DNA of 64,000 bases from Hydractinia symbiolongicarpus. Lineage: Eukaryota; Cnidaria; Hydrozoa; Anthoathecata; Hydractiniidae. Under the pieces are notes generated by a model, which was not told the origin of the DNA, made no database searches, and saw only the letters and a program-made list of their open reading frames with translations. Below are positions 1 to 10,656 of the stretch, one piece after another (the stretch's first letter is position 1; every line of letters starts with the position of its first letter). Where the stretch lies: NCBI RefSeq assembly GCF_029227915.1, contig NC_079880.1, positions 32,915,501-32,979,500 of the forward strand, read 5' to 3'. A program made the translations under genes and the position numbers.

Positions 1-1480
1 AAACCTGGGACTTGGTTGACTTACCCCCTGGTAAGAACATTGTTGGCAGTAAATGGGTCTTTAAGCACAAACGTGATGCTAAAGGCGAGATCACCCGGTG
101 TAAAGCTCGTCTTGTTGCACAGGGATACTCTCAAAAACCCGGTGTCGACTATGACGAAGTTTTCTCACCTGTCGCAAAGTATAGTTCTATTCGTACTGTA
201 CTAGCCATTGCTAATCAACTTGATTTAAACCTCCACCAAATGGATGGTAAAACAGCATTCCTAAATGGAGATCTCGAGGAAGAGATTTTCGTTAAGCAAC
301 CGGAAGGCTTCATCGACAAGAAACATCCGAACAAAGTTTGTCGATTGCGAAAGAGTCTCTATGGTTTGAAACAGTCTGCACGGTGCTGGAACAAAACCAT
401 CGACGAATACCTCAAGGAATCAGGATACATACAAAACGATGCTGACCTTTGCATCTATCTCAAACGATTCATCAAGGACGGACAGGAAGTTATCCTCCTT
501 ATTGCTGTATACGTCGACGACCTGCTGATTGCATCAAACAACGACAAAGAACTCCTCTCCGAAAAGAAACAGATAGGTGAACGTTTCGAAATGGGTGACG
601 AAGGGGAAGTTCACTACATTCTTGGGATGGCCGTCAAACGAAACCGTAAGGATGGGGTACTTACAATCGACCAACACGCGTTCTTATCATCTGTGCTGAA
701 ACGATTTGGAATGGAAGATTGCAAGCCAGTAGCTACTCCACTCGAACCCAACACAAAGTTCAAAAAGCTGAGAGATGACGAAGAACAAGTCAATCTGAAA
801 GAGTATCAATCTGTCACTCGATGCCTGACGTACGCATCGATTGGGACCAGACCAGACTTGTCCGCTGCAGTGGGAGTGCTTAGTCAACACATGTCAAAAC
901 CTGGAAAGCAACATTGGGTTGGTGTTAAACGAGTTCTCCGATACGTTAAAGGAACCATCGACTATGGTTTGGTGTACAAGTGGAGTAAAGCTTACGAAAC
1001 GATGAACTGTTTACGTGGCTTCGCCGACGCCGATTGGGCCGGAGATGTGGTAACACGAAAATCGACTTCCGTTACGTATTCCAAATCGGAAATTCCACGA
1101 TTTCATGGAAATCGAAACGTCAGTCAATCGTTGCGCTTTCTTCGACCGAAGCTGAATACGTTTCATTACGCAGTGCAACACAAGAGGCAGTATGGTTGCG
1201 AGTCCTGCTTGATGGTATGGGGTTCAAACAGGCAAATGCTACTATGATTTTTGAAGACAACCAAGGTGCAATCGCTCTTGCGAAAAACCCCGCACATCAC
1301 TCACGAACAAAACACATTGACATCAAGTACCATTACATACGCGACGCTGTCTCGACCAAGGAGATTAAGCTGAAATACTGTCCAACACAGGAAATGATTG
1401 CCAATTTATTGACAAAGGGACTCCCTCGACCACAGTTCGAGAAGCTTCGCTTAGAACTTGGAGTGACCAAGATACATTGA
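1..1480 (+). pseudogene. Ty1/copia pol, reverse transcriptase and RNase H, 5'-truncated by the window edge and frameshifted
   Basis: This is the C-terminal half of a Ty1/copia polyprotein, which copies element RNA into DNA inside cytoplasmic particles. The first frame (12-1247) carries the copia-type reverse transcriptase: the GSKWVFKHKRD start block, an MDGKTAFLNG block near 240-270 (families usually have V where this copy has G), LYGLKQSARCW, and the catalytic YVDD at 510-521. The RNase H part has ADADWAGD near 1027-1048. Around 1073 one base appears to be missing, so the remaining RNase H (STEAEYVS, EDNQGAIALAKNP, HSRTKHIDIKYH) continues in another frame to the stop at 1480. Gag, protease and integrase lie outside the window. 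The family call is secure. One frameshift in otherwise well-preserved coding sequence suggests a fairly young dead copy. Confidence 0.93.
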
Positions 1481-1531
1481 ATTTGACATTGACGAAATAA
1501 CTATCGTGACGGAGTGACCGTCAAGTGGGAG

Positions 1532-1920
1532 TGTTGAAATATGTGACGCTCACTTGCTATCTTTTATTTAGTTGTGAACCGGTGGGTCTATTATTTTATG
1601 TTAGAACTGTCACTTGCATTATATTACGCACATTTTTTTTATTCTTCACGTTTTTCTGTGATCGGCTTGTTTTTTATGAGAGAAAAAGTACTCTATGAGT
1701 GAGAAACTCTGTGTGTCTGTTTTTATCATGCACAACAGTAGATTTTAAGTTAATTATTCGGCATTTTTTTGTTTGTTTGTTTTTTCATGTATTTTTTATT
1801 ACATAGTTCACTCAACCTCGATCCCAGGACGTGTTGACAAAAAAAAGCCTACTTCCTTCAGGTAAGAAGTCATGAGAACGAGATTGGTAGTTCTCTGACA
1901 AACGATAATAAACCTTCAGA
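1532..1920 (+). repeat. Putative 3' LTR of the copia element (right end uncertain)
   Basis: Just after the pol stop lies a purine-rich AAGTGGGAG tract (about 1523-1531), which fits the copia polypurine primer, and TGTTGAAATATG begins directly after it, as an LTR should with TG. The sequence is AT-rich and holds an AATAAA near 1908. I could not see a matching CA end or a second LTR copy, so the right border is a guess. Confidence 0.5.
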
Positions 1921-3334
1921 TAAGTGGGCGGGGATCACGACAGAAAATGTCCAAATGGGGAAAAATTTTTAAAGTTATCAATGAACAAATTTTTTTTTGA
2001 TCTGAAGGTCCATATCTCCCATTACTGCTTTCTTTTTCATGTTATTTGTGATCAGTTTATATGGCCGGGAAAAACAAATACCCCTATGAATAGAATATTG
2101 TTCAAGTGGAGTATGCTTTGTGGAAACCAGTATATATCGCGAGGGTGGAAAATTGAAACATTCTGATTGGTTACAGTGTCTAAAAATTATGGGTACTGGG
2201 GACAAAGTTGAATAATATCTCTATATCGAACGACCAACGTCATCATCCACCTGCCATTATAACTTTCGAAGTGAGCGCACATATTTTCACACACTCCACC
2301 TAAATATTTTCACACCCTAATACAGAACGACAGCCGTTGTTTTTGAACATCTGAGCTTGAAGCATGTTGCTAACAACAATACAAAAGATTTACAAAAAAT
2401 TGATGCTAACCCCAACCAATGTTGAGAAATCCGAACGCTAGAAGACAAAACATTTTTCTGCCGTCATTTACTGACCACATTCACCGATTGACTGCTTCTA
2501 TTATATTGTAGTTTTTCTACCCGATTCTGGATTCTCAACAACTTGAGAATTCTGTACAGAAAATTTAACAAGACATAATAGACCCAGAGGAACGCAGTAA
2601 AGTCCGGGTTTATCAGTAGGCTATGTTCGAAATGGAGTCAAACAAAAGCAATGCAATGTTTTCGTACGCATGTAGTGTAGCAAGTGAAGTAGCAAATGTT
2701 TTGTGTGCTGAGCCATAACTTTTTCGCAAGGATCTAATCGTGCTATTCAGTTTATATCACATAGCCTAAAACTGCTATATGTGATTTGTGTGAGTGTTCA
2801 AACCGCTCCGGTTTCTTGTTGCTTTTCACTCACACCTTGTGTGGGTGAGAACGCAACGAAAGGAACAACAACTGTCAATAACGCGCTATATTAACCAAAA
2901 GTTTTTGTTTATGCATTGTTTTTTTGCGTATAGCAGCGTTTTTTTGTTGTTTTCTTATTATCGTGTAGCTTTATATAGTATACCCAAAATAATGAAACCA
3001 GTAGATATTTATTCTATTCGAATTTCGAGAAATCTCGCATCAAATGAGGGTGTTCATTGTCTTGAAATGATTGTTTTGATTTACTGTATGTTGACAATGT
3101 TATAATGTTCGAAATTGACTCGTGTTGTTTGCTCTCCAGCCATATCTCAGTTATCGAAAAATAGTCACAACTTTTAATACGATTCAATTTATTTTCATCT
3201 CTTTCTCTAAGTTTGTGCCTTAATAATTTATACCAAATTTTATTATTGTATATTTTATATTTTAATAAATACATTTTAATTATTTATCATCATAGTGTTG
3301 TGTGAGTGTTCAAACCGCTTCAGTTCTTGTTGTT

Positions 3335-3335
<1 letters not shown>
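1921..3335. other. AT-rich non-coding stretch with a spaced direct repeat
   Basis: No gene is supported here. A roughly 35-bp segment containing GTGTTCAAACCGCT occurs near 2790-2825 and again at 3302-3333, just before the poly-T run. A related segment with ATCAAACCGGACGGTTT appears near 4076. The pair may be flanking copies made by an insertion, or just a dispersed repeat. Confidence 0.4.
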
Positions 3336-3374
<39 letters not shown>

Positions 3375-3690
3375 ACATTTATTCGGGTTCCATTGTACAA
3401 TGGTTCTTATCCCTATAATAACATAATAATAACAACAATAAGAATAAAAAGTTTAGAATAAAAATGATACAAGAAGCATGGAGATCTAGGTTTCAATAAG
3501 AGTTGTAGATTTAGGTTTTGTTAAATGGTTGTTGATAGATTAAATAGAGGAAAGGCATAGGCTATAGTTGTATATCAGCGGAAGGCTCCTTCGACTCTGA
3601 AAGACTTCGTTAGAGATAAAACGTTGGCTGTGTTGAAATAAACAGCTCATTGAAACCGTAGCAGCCAGCACTTTTAAGAAATGTGATAAC
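3336..3690 (-). mobile_element. 3' end of a minus-strand non-LTR retrotransposon (LINE) with poly(A) tail
   Basis: Read on the minus strand this ends in an AATAAA signal, four further bases, then about 38 A (the T run at 3336-3373), the signature of a retroposed transcript. The preceding minus-strand sequence, once stops are ignored, has scraps like the very C-terminus of LINE reverse transcriptases. The poly(A) evidence is good; the LINE assignment is tentative because no catalytic block remains. Confidence 0.45.
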
Positions 3691-3729
3691 TATATATATA
3701 TATATATATATATAAAAAAAAAAAAAAAA
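3691..3729. repeat. (TA)n followed by an A run
   Basis: About twelve TA units run directly into about sixteen A residues. This is a simple repeat, possibly the tail or the target of an adjacent retroposon. Confidence 0.85.
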
Positions 3730-3926
3730 TTCTATAATATAAAACCCAAGCATAGGAAGGCTCACTGTGGAGGCTCAGAGATTATCGTAAGGTTCGATAT
3801 GTCTAAACGAGATTTGGAAATAAGAAAAATTGTTGTTTTTACATGAGACATTAGAAATTCGATTGACAATATTTTATGTTAAAACTTGGACACCATGTGT
3901 ATGTGTACAAATTAAAACAACATTTT

Positions 3927-3960
3927 ACGACGTTTCGGGTGTCATACACCCATTTTCAAG
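3927..3960 (-). other. Penelope-type terminal motif resembling a hammerhead ribozyme core
   Basis: On the minus strand a GGGTGT/ACACCC stem with an ATG loop is followed directly by GAAACGTC, and preceded by CTTGAAAAT where a hammerhead has CUGAUGA. Penelope-like elements are known to carry hammerhead motifs of this layout in their terminal repeats. The stem II and GAAAC half is intact, while the CUGAUGA half is degenerate, so activity is unlikely. No Penelope coding sequence adjoins it here, although a separate one lies at 50.3-50.9 kb. Confidence 0.38.
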
Positions 3961-4072
3961 TAAAATAAAATTATACAACAGGTCTATATAAACAAGAACG
4001 TTGCCATAGATACAAGATATAAACATAATCAATACAATATTTAAGTACAAAGTATGTGTACAATACGAATGT

Positions 4073-5005
4073 GTGATCAAACCGGACGGTTTTCTTGTTA
4101 ATAATAATCCTGAAGAAATTCAATCAGAGTGCAGAGAGCTTTATTACGAATACAAAAATGGCTACTGTGACAGTCAGTACAAAACAAGAGAACAGCGCTT
4201 GTCAACAGCATGGCAAATTCATAGAGCAGGTAGAATCACAGCATCTGTCTCAAAAAGAGCATACAGTTTAAACCTAAATAATGAAAATTCTAAAAAAAAT
4301 TTACCGAAACAATCATGCAATATTCTACAAATATAACTGTAAGAGCACAACAATATGGTATTGACATGGAAGCAACTGCTAGAAAAAGATTTGTTGAGGT
4401 GTTCACAAAAAATCATGAAAACGTTATTGTAAAAGAAACTGGTTTACATGTGTCAGAAAAATACCCATTTATGGGAGCATCACCTGATGCTCTTGTTTTG
4501 TGTAAATGTCACGGCTTAGGCGTTTTAGAAATAAAATGTCCTTATAAATACAGCTCAGGTTTGGATGATGTTGAGTGTGATAAAACATTCCCTATTGATT
4601 CGGATGGCAACATGGAAACAAATCATCAGTATTATTTCCAAATCCAACAGCAAATGATTGTAACAAACACAAAATTTGGTTACTTTTTTGTGGAGTGATA
4701 AAAATTATAAACTATCCAATGTTCCATAAGACACAGAATTTTGTAAAAAATTAATATCAAAAATTGAGCATGTTTTTTTCACAATAATTTTGCCAGAAAT
4801 TGTGACACGAAGCATGGATCAGGAAAGTGACAACACAGAAAAGCTGTATTGTATTTGCAAAAGACCAAGCTTCCTACCAATGATTGCATGTGATGGCAAA
4901 AATTATGCAATAGAATGGTATCATTATTGCTGTGTAAATTTACTCCGTGCACCTTTTGGAAAATGGTTTTGCGAAACATGCAAAAACAAAAAAACATTAC
5001 AATAA
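4073..5005 (+). pseudogene. YqaJ-type nuclease with C-terminal PHD finger, second gene of an ISL2EU-like transposon, broken
   Basis: Three frames together read as one protein. The first (4073-4336) has TREQRLSTAWQIHRAGRITA, typical of the entry to YqaJ/lambda-exonuclease-like domains. The second (4315-4698) has the catalytic region, with FMGASPDALV and LEIKCPYKY supplying the acidic and lysine residues, then HQYYFQIQQQM. The third (4790-5005) is a compact PHD-like zinc finger: CICKRP, then IACDG, W-x-HYCCVNL, and WFCETCKN. ISL2EU-type transposons of animals are known to encode a YqaJ nuclease beside the transposase, and a transposase relic lies convergently 70 bp downstream, which fits. The N-terminus (SAP/SWIM-like part) is missing here but a related piece sits at 28.6-29.6 kb. 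At least two frame changes make it inactive. Confidence 0.8.
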
Positions 5006-5075
5006 AGAACCTATTGTGTAACAACACTTTTGTTAATGTTTACTAACACACATATAACTGACATAACAGAATCTA

Positions 5076-6145
5076 TTAAGTCAATTTGCGATATTGGAAT
5101 AATTGCAGGATACGAAACTTTCGAAGTCTTCCAATAACACGTTCTACATGTATACGAACATTGGAAATTTTCCGGGATATCGCCACATCACTTGCACTCA
5201 TTTGTGCTTTCCCACATGCAAATTTAGGTATTTTCAAGTAAGCACCCCTAGTAGCAAGATCTTGTGCTATCGTAAAACCACGATCAGCCAATATACAATC
5301 GCCATGCTGCAACTTATCAAGAAATCCACTTTGTGTTGTTATTTCCTTATCAGAAATTCGACCACCATAACCACGTGACAAAAAGCTAACAGCCCCAGCT
5401 GGTGTTATTCCGATAAGATATTTCATTGTGCAAGTATTTTTGTAGTTGGACCATGTTTGTGCACGTGCATTTAGGTTATATGGTCGTTCAGCAAAAATTT
5501 CAGTGCAGTCAATTATGCATGTACAATTCTGAAAATTTTTTTTTAAGCTGTTTGGCAAATGACGTCGCAAGGCTTCTCTATCAGGCCATATTATTAAATG
5601 GCATGTCTCTCTAGATATGATAGGGATCCATCTACGATATATTCGAGAAGCTACTGTCTCGCGCAAGCCAAAACGATAAGCTAAATCTTTGTTTAATAGA
5701 CCTAGTTTTAGCTTCAGAAGCTCCAGCAACAAATGATCATTATGAGAAAGTTTTTCGCTAAAATATCTCACTTTTCTAACAAATAACGACAGAAACCATT
5801 CAAATAAAGCAGGCGTGGTAATCCCAGTATAAAAATTCAACATATTTTCAGCACAACCACAGTATCATAAGAAAATTTGGTGCTTGAAGCATTTTCTAAA
5901 GGTTGAACCACATCATTCTTAAGTTCTAATAATTCCACCCTAGCTGCAGATAACTCTTTTTGAATGCCTTCTTTTTCCTTTTGGAGACTAAAAATTTCCT
6001 GCTGCAATTTTTCCAATGTAACTTTAGTCTGTGAAGATTTTGTACACAGCTCTGTATCATTTTCAACATTGTCTACACCTGTATCAAAGTCAGCATCAGT
6101 GCCAGTGTGATTATTGGAGCAGCCTACTGCACAAGAATCAGGCAT
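5076..6145 (-). pseudogene. THAP/coiled-coil/DDE transposase of an ISL2EU-like transposon, THAP truncated, frameshifted
   Basis: Minus-strand reading starts at 6145 with MPDSCAVGCSN, the usual opening of a THAP zinc finger, but the rest of the THAP domain is missing. Next comes a coiled coil (KVTLEKLQQEIFSLQKEKEG). A one-base frame change near 5840 leads into the DDE_Tnp_4-type core (5843-5076): a helix-turn-helix-like LLNKDLAYRFGLRETVASR, then CIIDCTEIF (first Asp), DCILADRGF (second Asp), and HVERVIGRLRKF (Glu). All three catalytic positions therefore survive. The gene faces the YqaJ/PHD gene tail to tail. I prefer ISL2EU over Harbinger because of the THAP start and the YqaJ partner, but the two share this transposase fold. 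I did not find the terminal inverted repeats. Confidence 0.82.
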
Positions 6146-6520
6146 TTCTTCAAATATAAGTACAAATCACAACCAGAACCTCTTGTTTTCACTGGCGCTA
6201 CTATCCTGCCACCTAGTGCGCATGCGTTCGGTTCCGTAAACACGCAATCCATCTATAGAACTAATAGAAAGCTTCAGGTGTCAGGTGGCTGAGCTAGCTA
6301 GCTAACTATAACATAAGGTGAATAAAAATGTCAACAAACAAAAAAAAAATCCCGAAAAGTAGTTTTAAAAGAAACAGCAATCTTGTTAAAATACAAATAG
6401 AAGTATTACATAGCAAAAAATAAAGCAAACAGTTTAAAAACTTTCCATTCACCAGCGCTTACGATGGCTTGACTGAGTTAAGCACGAGGTTTTAGTCAAC
6501 AGCCATGAATAAGAATAAAT
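6146..6520. other. Likely 5' flank of the transposase; no gene seen
   Basis: Slightly more GC-rich than its surroundings up to about 6250 (CGCATGCG and similar), then AGCTAGCTAGCTAAC and ordinary AT-rich sequence. It may hold the transposase promoter and one element end, but I could not define either. Confidence 0.3.
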
Positions 6521-6970
6521 TTCATTTAGCTATACCACCAACCCAACATGCTTAGGATAGCCTTGGAGGAAAGGGATAGCCAAGTCATAATGTTATTTAC
6601 AGATGTTTCAAAAAATATAAAATCCAAACCATAGTCATAAGAAAAACAATAGCTAGGTAGCTAAACACATTTCATTTAGCTATACCACCAACCCAACATG
6701 CTTAGGATAGCCTTGGAGGAAAGGGATAGCCAAGTCATAATGTTATTTACAGATGTTTCAAAAAATATAAAATCCAAACCATAGTCATAAGAAAAACAAT
6801 AGCTAGGTAGCTAAACACATTTCATTTAGCTATACCACCAACCCAACATGCTTAGGATAGCCTTGGAGGAAAGGGATAGCCAAGTCATAATGTTATTTAC
6901 AGATGTTTCAAAAAATATAAAATCCAAACCATAGTCATAAGAAAAACAATAGCTAGGTAGCTAAACACCT
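6521..6970. repeat. Three tandem copies of a 150-bp unit
   Basis: The unit starts at 6521, 6671 and 6821 with TTCATTTAGCTATACCACCA and ends in AGGTAGCTAAACACA. The copies look identical by eye, so the triplication is recent or homogenised. The third copy ends where the palindrome region begins. No coding potential. Confidence 0.93.
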
Positions 6971-6978
6971 AGCAGATC

Positions 6979-7038
6979 TGGCAAGCAGATCTGAACAGCT
7001 CAGCGCTGCAGCGCTGAGCTGTTCAGATCTGCTTGCCA
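6979..7038. repeat. 60-bp perfect palindrome
   Basis: Checked base by base: the two 30-nt arms are exact reverse complements with no spacer, centred between 7008 and 7009 in CTGCAG. Each half contains AGCGCTG, GAGCTGTTC, AGATCTG and CTTGCC. The match stops at 6978/7039. It could be two transposon termini abutting head-to-head. Confidence 0.97.
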
Positions 7039-7285
7039 AATTTCGGACTGACATTAGGGCAACGTAAAAATTGTTGTTAAGAAATATAAAGAGCTTTAGT
7101 TTCTGATTGGTCAATTGTATAAAACTCCGCTCCTGATTGGACCTTTATTTTAGCGGAAATCGTCCCTGTGCCAGCGAAGGCCCGACGGGTATCTTGCCCC
7201 TGCGATTTTGTATTTCGTACGTGGTTAACACAAGTCACTTTTGACGCACGAACAGACAGACGGAATACGGCTATTATTAAAGAGA

Positions 7286-8975
7286 CTAGCCGGGAAACCC
7301 AGCGTCGAAACGCCGGGTTAAGCCACAAGTAAAGGTGTGATCCGGCATTGAACACTCTGTGGAGCGCTTAATAAGAGCCGTAAACTGTCCCACACGATCA
7401 GGTGGAGCGCTTTAGTACAGGTATACAGTATGTCGTTAATCATTTTGAGGCGTCGTCGTTGTCGTTTGAGGCGCATACACCATTATAGTGTGCGACTGTA
7501 ACATATTTTTCAAAAAATAACTTTCATGCAACGATAACTGATGTAAAAACAGAGTTTACAAAGTGTTGTTACTCCATCATAGCAAAAACAATCGTCAATT
7601 TTATTTCATTTTGCGGAATAACTTTTTGCGCAAGTTAAAAAATTACTCGTGATACTGAGCTGAACGCTTAGTACAGTTAAACCGTGTTGCACAGGCGTAA
7701 ATCAAGTTAAGCGCATACACCATTATAGTGTGCGACTGTAACATATTTTTTTTAAATTACTTTCCCGCAACAATAGCTGATATGAACAGAGTTTACAAAC
7801 CGTTGTTACCCTGTCATAGCAAAAACAATCGGTCAATATTATTTTATTTTGTGGAAAAGTCTTTTTAAAAGTTAAAAAATTAATCGTGACACTGGGCTGA
7901 GCGCTTAGTACAGTTAAACCGTTTTGTACAGCGTATAGGAATAATACCATTTTGAAAAAAACTTTCTCGCAGACACAGGGCCGAGCGGTTAGTCCAGGCG
8001 TGATTCCCAAGAAAGTTTAAAAATTAATTGTCACAGTGGTGGGCTGACCTTAGTATATACAGGTAAACGGTGTTGCACATGCCCATAGGCGTAACAGCCT
8101 TTTACAAAAAACAGTCTGTTTTTAACACTGGGCTAACCGCTTGGTACAGTTAAACACAGTTGAACAGGCGCATAAGGCGTATTACCCTTTTCCAAAAATG
8201 TTCATTGCAACTTCGGTTTAAATAAAAACACAGGGAACAGCCTGTCGTTACTCGTCCAGCCAAAACAATCGCTCAGCCACTTCATTTGCAGAAAAAGTTT
8301 GCAGAAAAATAATAAAATATGTAGCTATACCTAGCTAGCTAACTGCATTTTGCATAAAAATTATATATTGCTTAAGAATATTGTTGTAGCCAAACTGCAT
8401 ATTTATACTTTCACTTTTTAAGGAGCTAGCTAAATAGCCACAGCCTCAACATAAAAATAAATGTTGGCTAGGATAAAAAGCTCTTATACCAAACAGAATA
8501 GCAATAAGTGAGGCTCTAGCTAGCTAGTAGCTATAACTAGCTAATCTTCGTTCCTAGCCAAACATCCTAAAACTGGTGCGTTTAAGATCTGTACGTGGCT
8601 AAAAAACGTGACAATATATTTATCCTAACATTGAAAACAAACAGAAAACAAATATTACAAATATATAAGGCTTTTAGAAGATAAAAAAGTCAAACAGGCC
8701 TACAAACCTCACACACTGACCACAAACACGACCATTATCAAAATGGCCTTCGTTCCGCGAAGATCTTGGATTCTTTCTGGTCGCGAAAATCTTGTTTTTT
8801 TTTTAAAGAATCAGGCGTTGTGAATGGTATTCAACGCGCGAGCGGTCAAAACAAAGTCGGTAAAAATACATCGCATTTCGTATCGGCACGTAATTTACAA
8901 AATTTCGTGTTTCCGTTACGGGACGCGGCTTTCGCGGACACACAGACAGACGGAATACGGCTATTATTAAAGAGA
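7286..8975 (-). mobile_element. Helitron (non-autonomous), minus orientation, 1.7 kb, left neighbour ends at 7285
   Basis: On the minus strand the 3' end is CTAG (7286-7289) preceded by a 9-bp stem hairpin (AACCCGGCG, loop, CGCTGGGTT, one G-T wobble) about six bases away. The 5' end is TCTCTTTAATAATAGCC at 8975. Both match canonical Helitron rules (5' TC, 3' hairpin plus CTRR). The base left of CTAG is A. The bases left of 7286 end in the same AAAGAGA as other Helitron 5' ends, so another copy abuts it. The interior has no helicase: it holds 240-bp satellites and AT-rich DNA. Confidence 0.72.
7471..8290. repeat. 240-bp tandem repeats inside the Helitron
   Basis: GCGCATACACCATTATAGTG begins at 7471 and again at 7711 with long similarity between, giving a 240-bp period. 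Degenerate copies sharing GGGCTGA and TTAGTACAGTTAAACCG continue to about 8290. Inverted relatives appear at 24.8-25.5 kb. Confidence 0.82.
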
Positions 8976-9404
8976 CTAGCCGTTAACCCGTGGAAAAATC
9001 CACGGGGTCGCCCGTCCTTTATATATCGCATTTCGTGTTTCTGCAACAGGACGCGATTTTCGCGGACAGACAGACAAAATATGGCTATTATTAAAGAGAC
9101 TAGCCGTTAACCCGTGAAAAAATCCACGGGGTCGCCCGTCCTTTATATATCGCATTTCTTGTTTCTGTAACAGGACGCGGTTTTCGCGGACAGACAGACA
9201 AAATACGGCTATTATTAAAGAGACTAGTCGTTAGCCCGTGGAAAAATCCACGGGTACGCCCGTCCTTTATATTTATCCGTCACAACAAAGTGGATAAAAA
9301 TATATCGCATTTGGTATTGGTGAGCATTTTAAAAATTTCGTGTTTCCGTTACGGGACGCGGCTTTCGCGGACACACAGACAAAATAAGGCTATTATCAAA
9401 GAGA
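8976..9404 (-). mobile_element. Head-to-tail array of miniature Helitrons (124, 124 and 181 bp)
   Basis: CTAG starts at 8976, 9100 and 9224, each preceded by AAAGAGA and followed on the plus strand by the hairpin CCCGTGGAAAAATCCACGGG. Each unit is a complete TC...hairpin...CTAG Helitron on the minus strand, with no spacer between units. The array ends with GAGA at 9404 followed by T, as expected for A|T target insertion. Too short to encode anything; they must have been moved in trans. Confidence 0.78.
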
Positions 9405-9474
9405 TTCTGTCGGTTTAACAATATCAGTAATAAATAGTTGCTTTATGTTTCTTATTATAAGAAACATGAATATT

Positions 9475-10616
9475 TATTCGTTTAACCCTAAAGCAAAATA
9501 TAAATCAAACAGGGGAGAATGGCCTCTGGGTATCACAAATCTGGAACATCAGGATCTGTAGGTTTCAACAGAATCGCGTATCCCTGTAGTATTCCCAGAG
9601 TTTAGCAAGTATCCCATCAAAGTTCCAAAGACTCACCTTAACGATCCTGTCCGAATTAGATGGGATGGGCAAGCATTGGATTACTGAAATATTCAAGTTA
9701 ATTTTGAATCTCATTGCGCAAAAACAGCACTGGGGATTTCTGCCAAACATATGAGAGGATCCTTACCCCTTGTAAACTCTATCTTTAAATTTTATGTCTA
9801 CTATCATATGCGTCGTATACTTGGTTGAATGAAAGTGCTCATGCCGTTTAATGATGGGTTTAGCCAATACAAGAATCCTTATTCGACATCTGGATTTGCA
9901 CAAGTGTGTCGTGAATACGGTGCAGATCCCTATGGTTTGTATAAATTTAAAGCAGTGGGTGCTTCACTATCCAACAGTTCATGGTGTCCCCAAATTGATG
10001 TAGATTACGCAAAATTTATCATGCCAATAAGCCAGGGACTTACAGCAGAGGGTTTGACAAAATTGAGAGAGAAAGTATTCGCGTCTACGTGGTCTTTTTG
10101 CTTGGGTCTCAGTCTGAAGGAAAAGCATCCTTACTAGGTTCCGGTGCAGACAACTATACGGCGAGGCAAATCCTGTTACAAAAGTTTAAAAATATGGTGC
10201 TCCTGGGTGAGAATGTAGGGAAAGATATAACACGTTTCCAGAAAGTGCTCCAATACGCTAGATCTCCAGTCAATTTTGCTGTCATGCCCAGCGTGTAGAT
10301 GTTGTCATCAGACATGAATCTTCATTTAGGTAAAATTCAAAGGTATAATAGCAATGTCTTGATTGTACCTGCAAATGTAAACGTTGAAGCTCAAGTCGAT
10401 CTGAATATGGTGAATAAGCCCATTTCAAAGGCAAAACCAAAGCACAACCATCCTGATCTAACCACGTTGGAGCCTCATACTTCAACAAAGCTCTCTAAGC
10501 ACGAGACAATACTCGGTAAGCATGTAATAGAGGCAGAGCAACATGCGGACAACAAGGTTGTGCTAGTAACAACTGGAATAGGCCTCATCATCGCGTATAT
10601 ATGGTTAAAAGAGTAA
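9475..10616 (+). pseudogene. Unrecognised gene with C-terminal membrane segment, broken by stops and a frameshift
   Basis: One reading frame stays protein-like from about 9480 to 10056 although interrupted by TAG at 9559, TGA at 9685 and TGA at 9826. A missing base near 10056 moves it to the next frame, which continues through one more TAG (10296) to a TAA at 10616. Blocks such as PFNDGFSQYKNPY, ADPYGLYKFKAVG and FLLGSQSEGK read as genuine globular protein. The last 20 residues form a membrane helix (VLVTTGIGLIIAYIWLKE). I do not recognise the family. Its tail-to-tail partner at 10657-11298 also has membrane segments, so the pair may come from a large virus-like transposon (for example a Polinton/adintovirus type), but no diagnostic gene such as polymerase, integrase or ATPase is present. 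The start is lost, probably cut by the Helitron ending at 9404. Confidence 0.55.
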
Positions 10617-10656
10617 GAAAAGTCTAGTGTGTTTGATCAACAAATTAGACTAATAT

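Noticed and set aside
5076-6145. Naming the transposase HARBI1
   Set aside because: The fold is shared, but the THAP start, coiled coil and YqaJ neighbour fit ISL2EU-like elements better.
7077-7355. Inverted CCAAT boxes (CTGATTGG twice near 7101 and 7132) and a TATA-like TATAAAA as a gene promoter
   Set aside because: The positions lie in a Helitron 5' region with no downstream gene on either strand.
8766-9110. 114-codon frame across the mini-Helitrons
   Set aside because: It overlaps repeated Helitron termini and has no homologous features.
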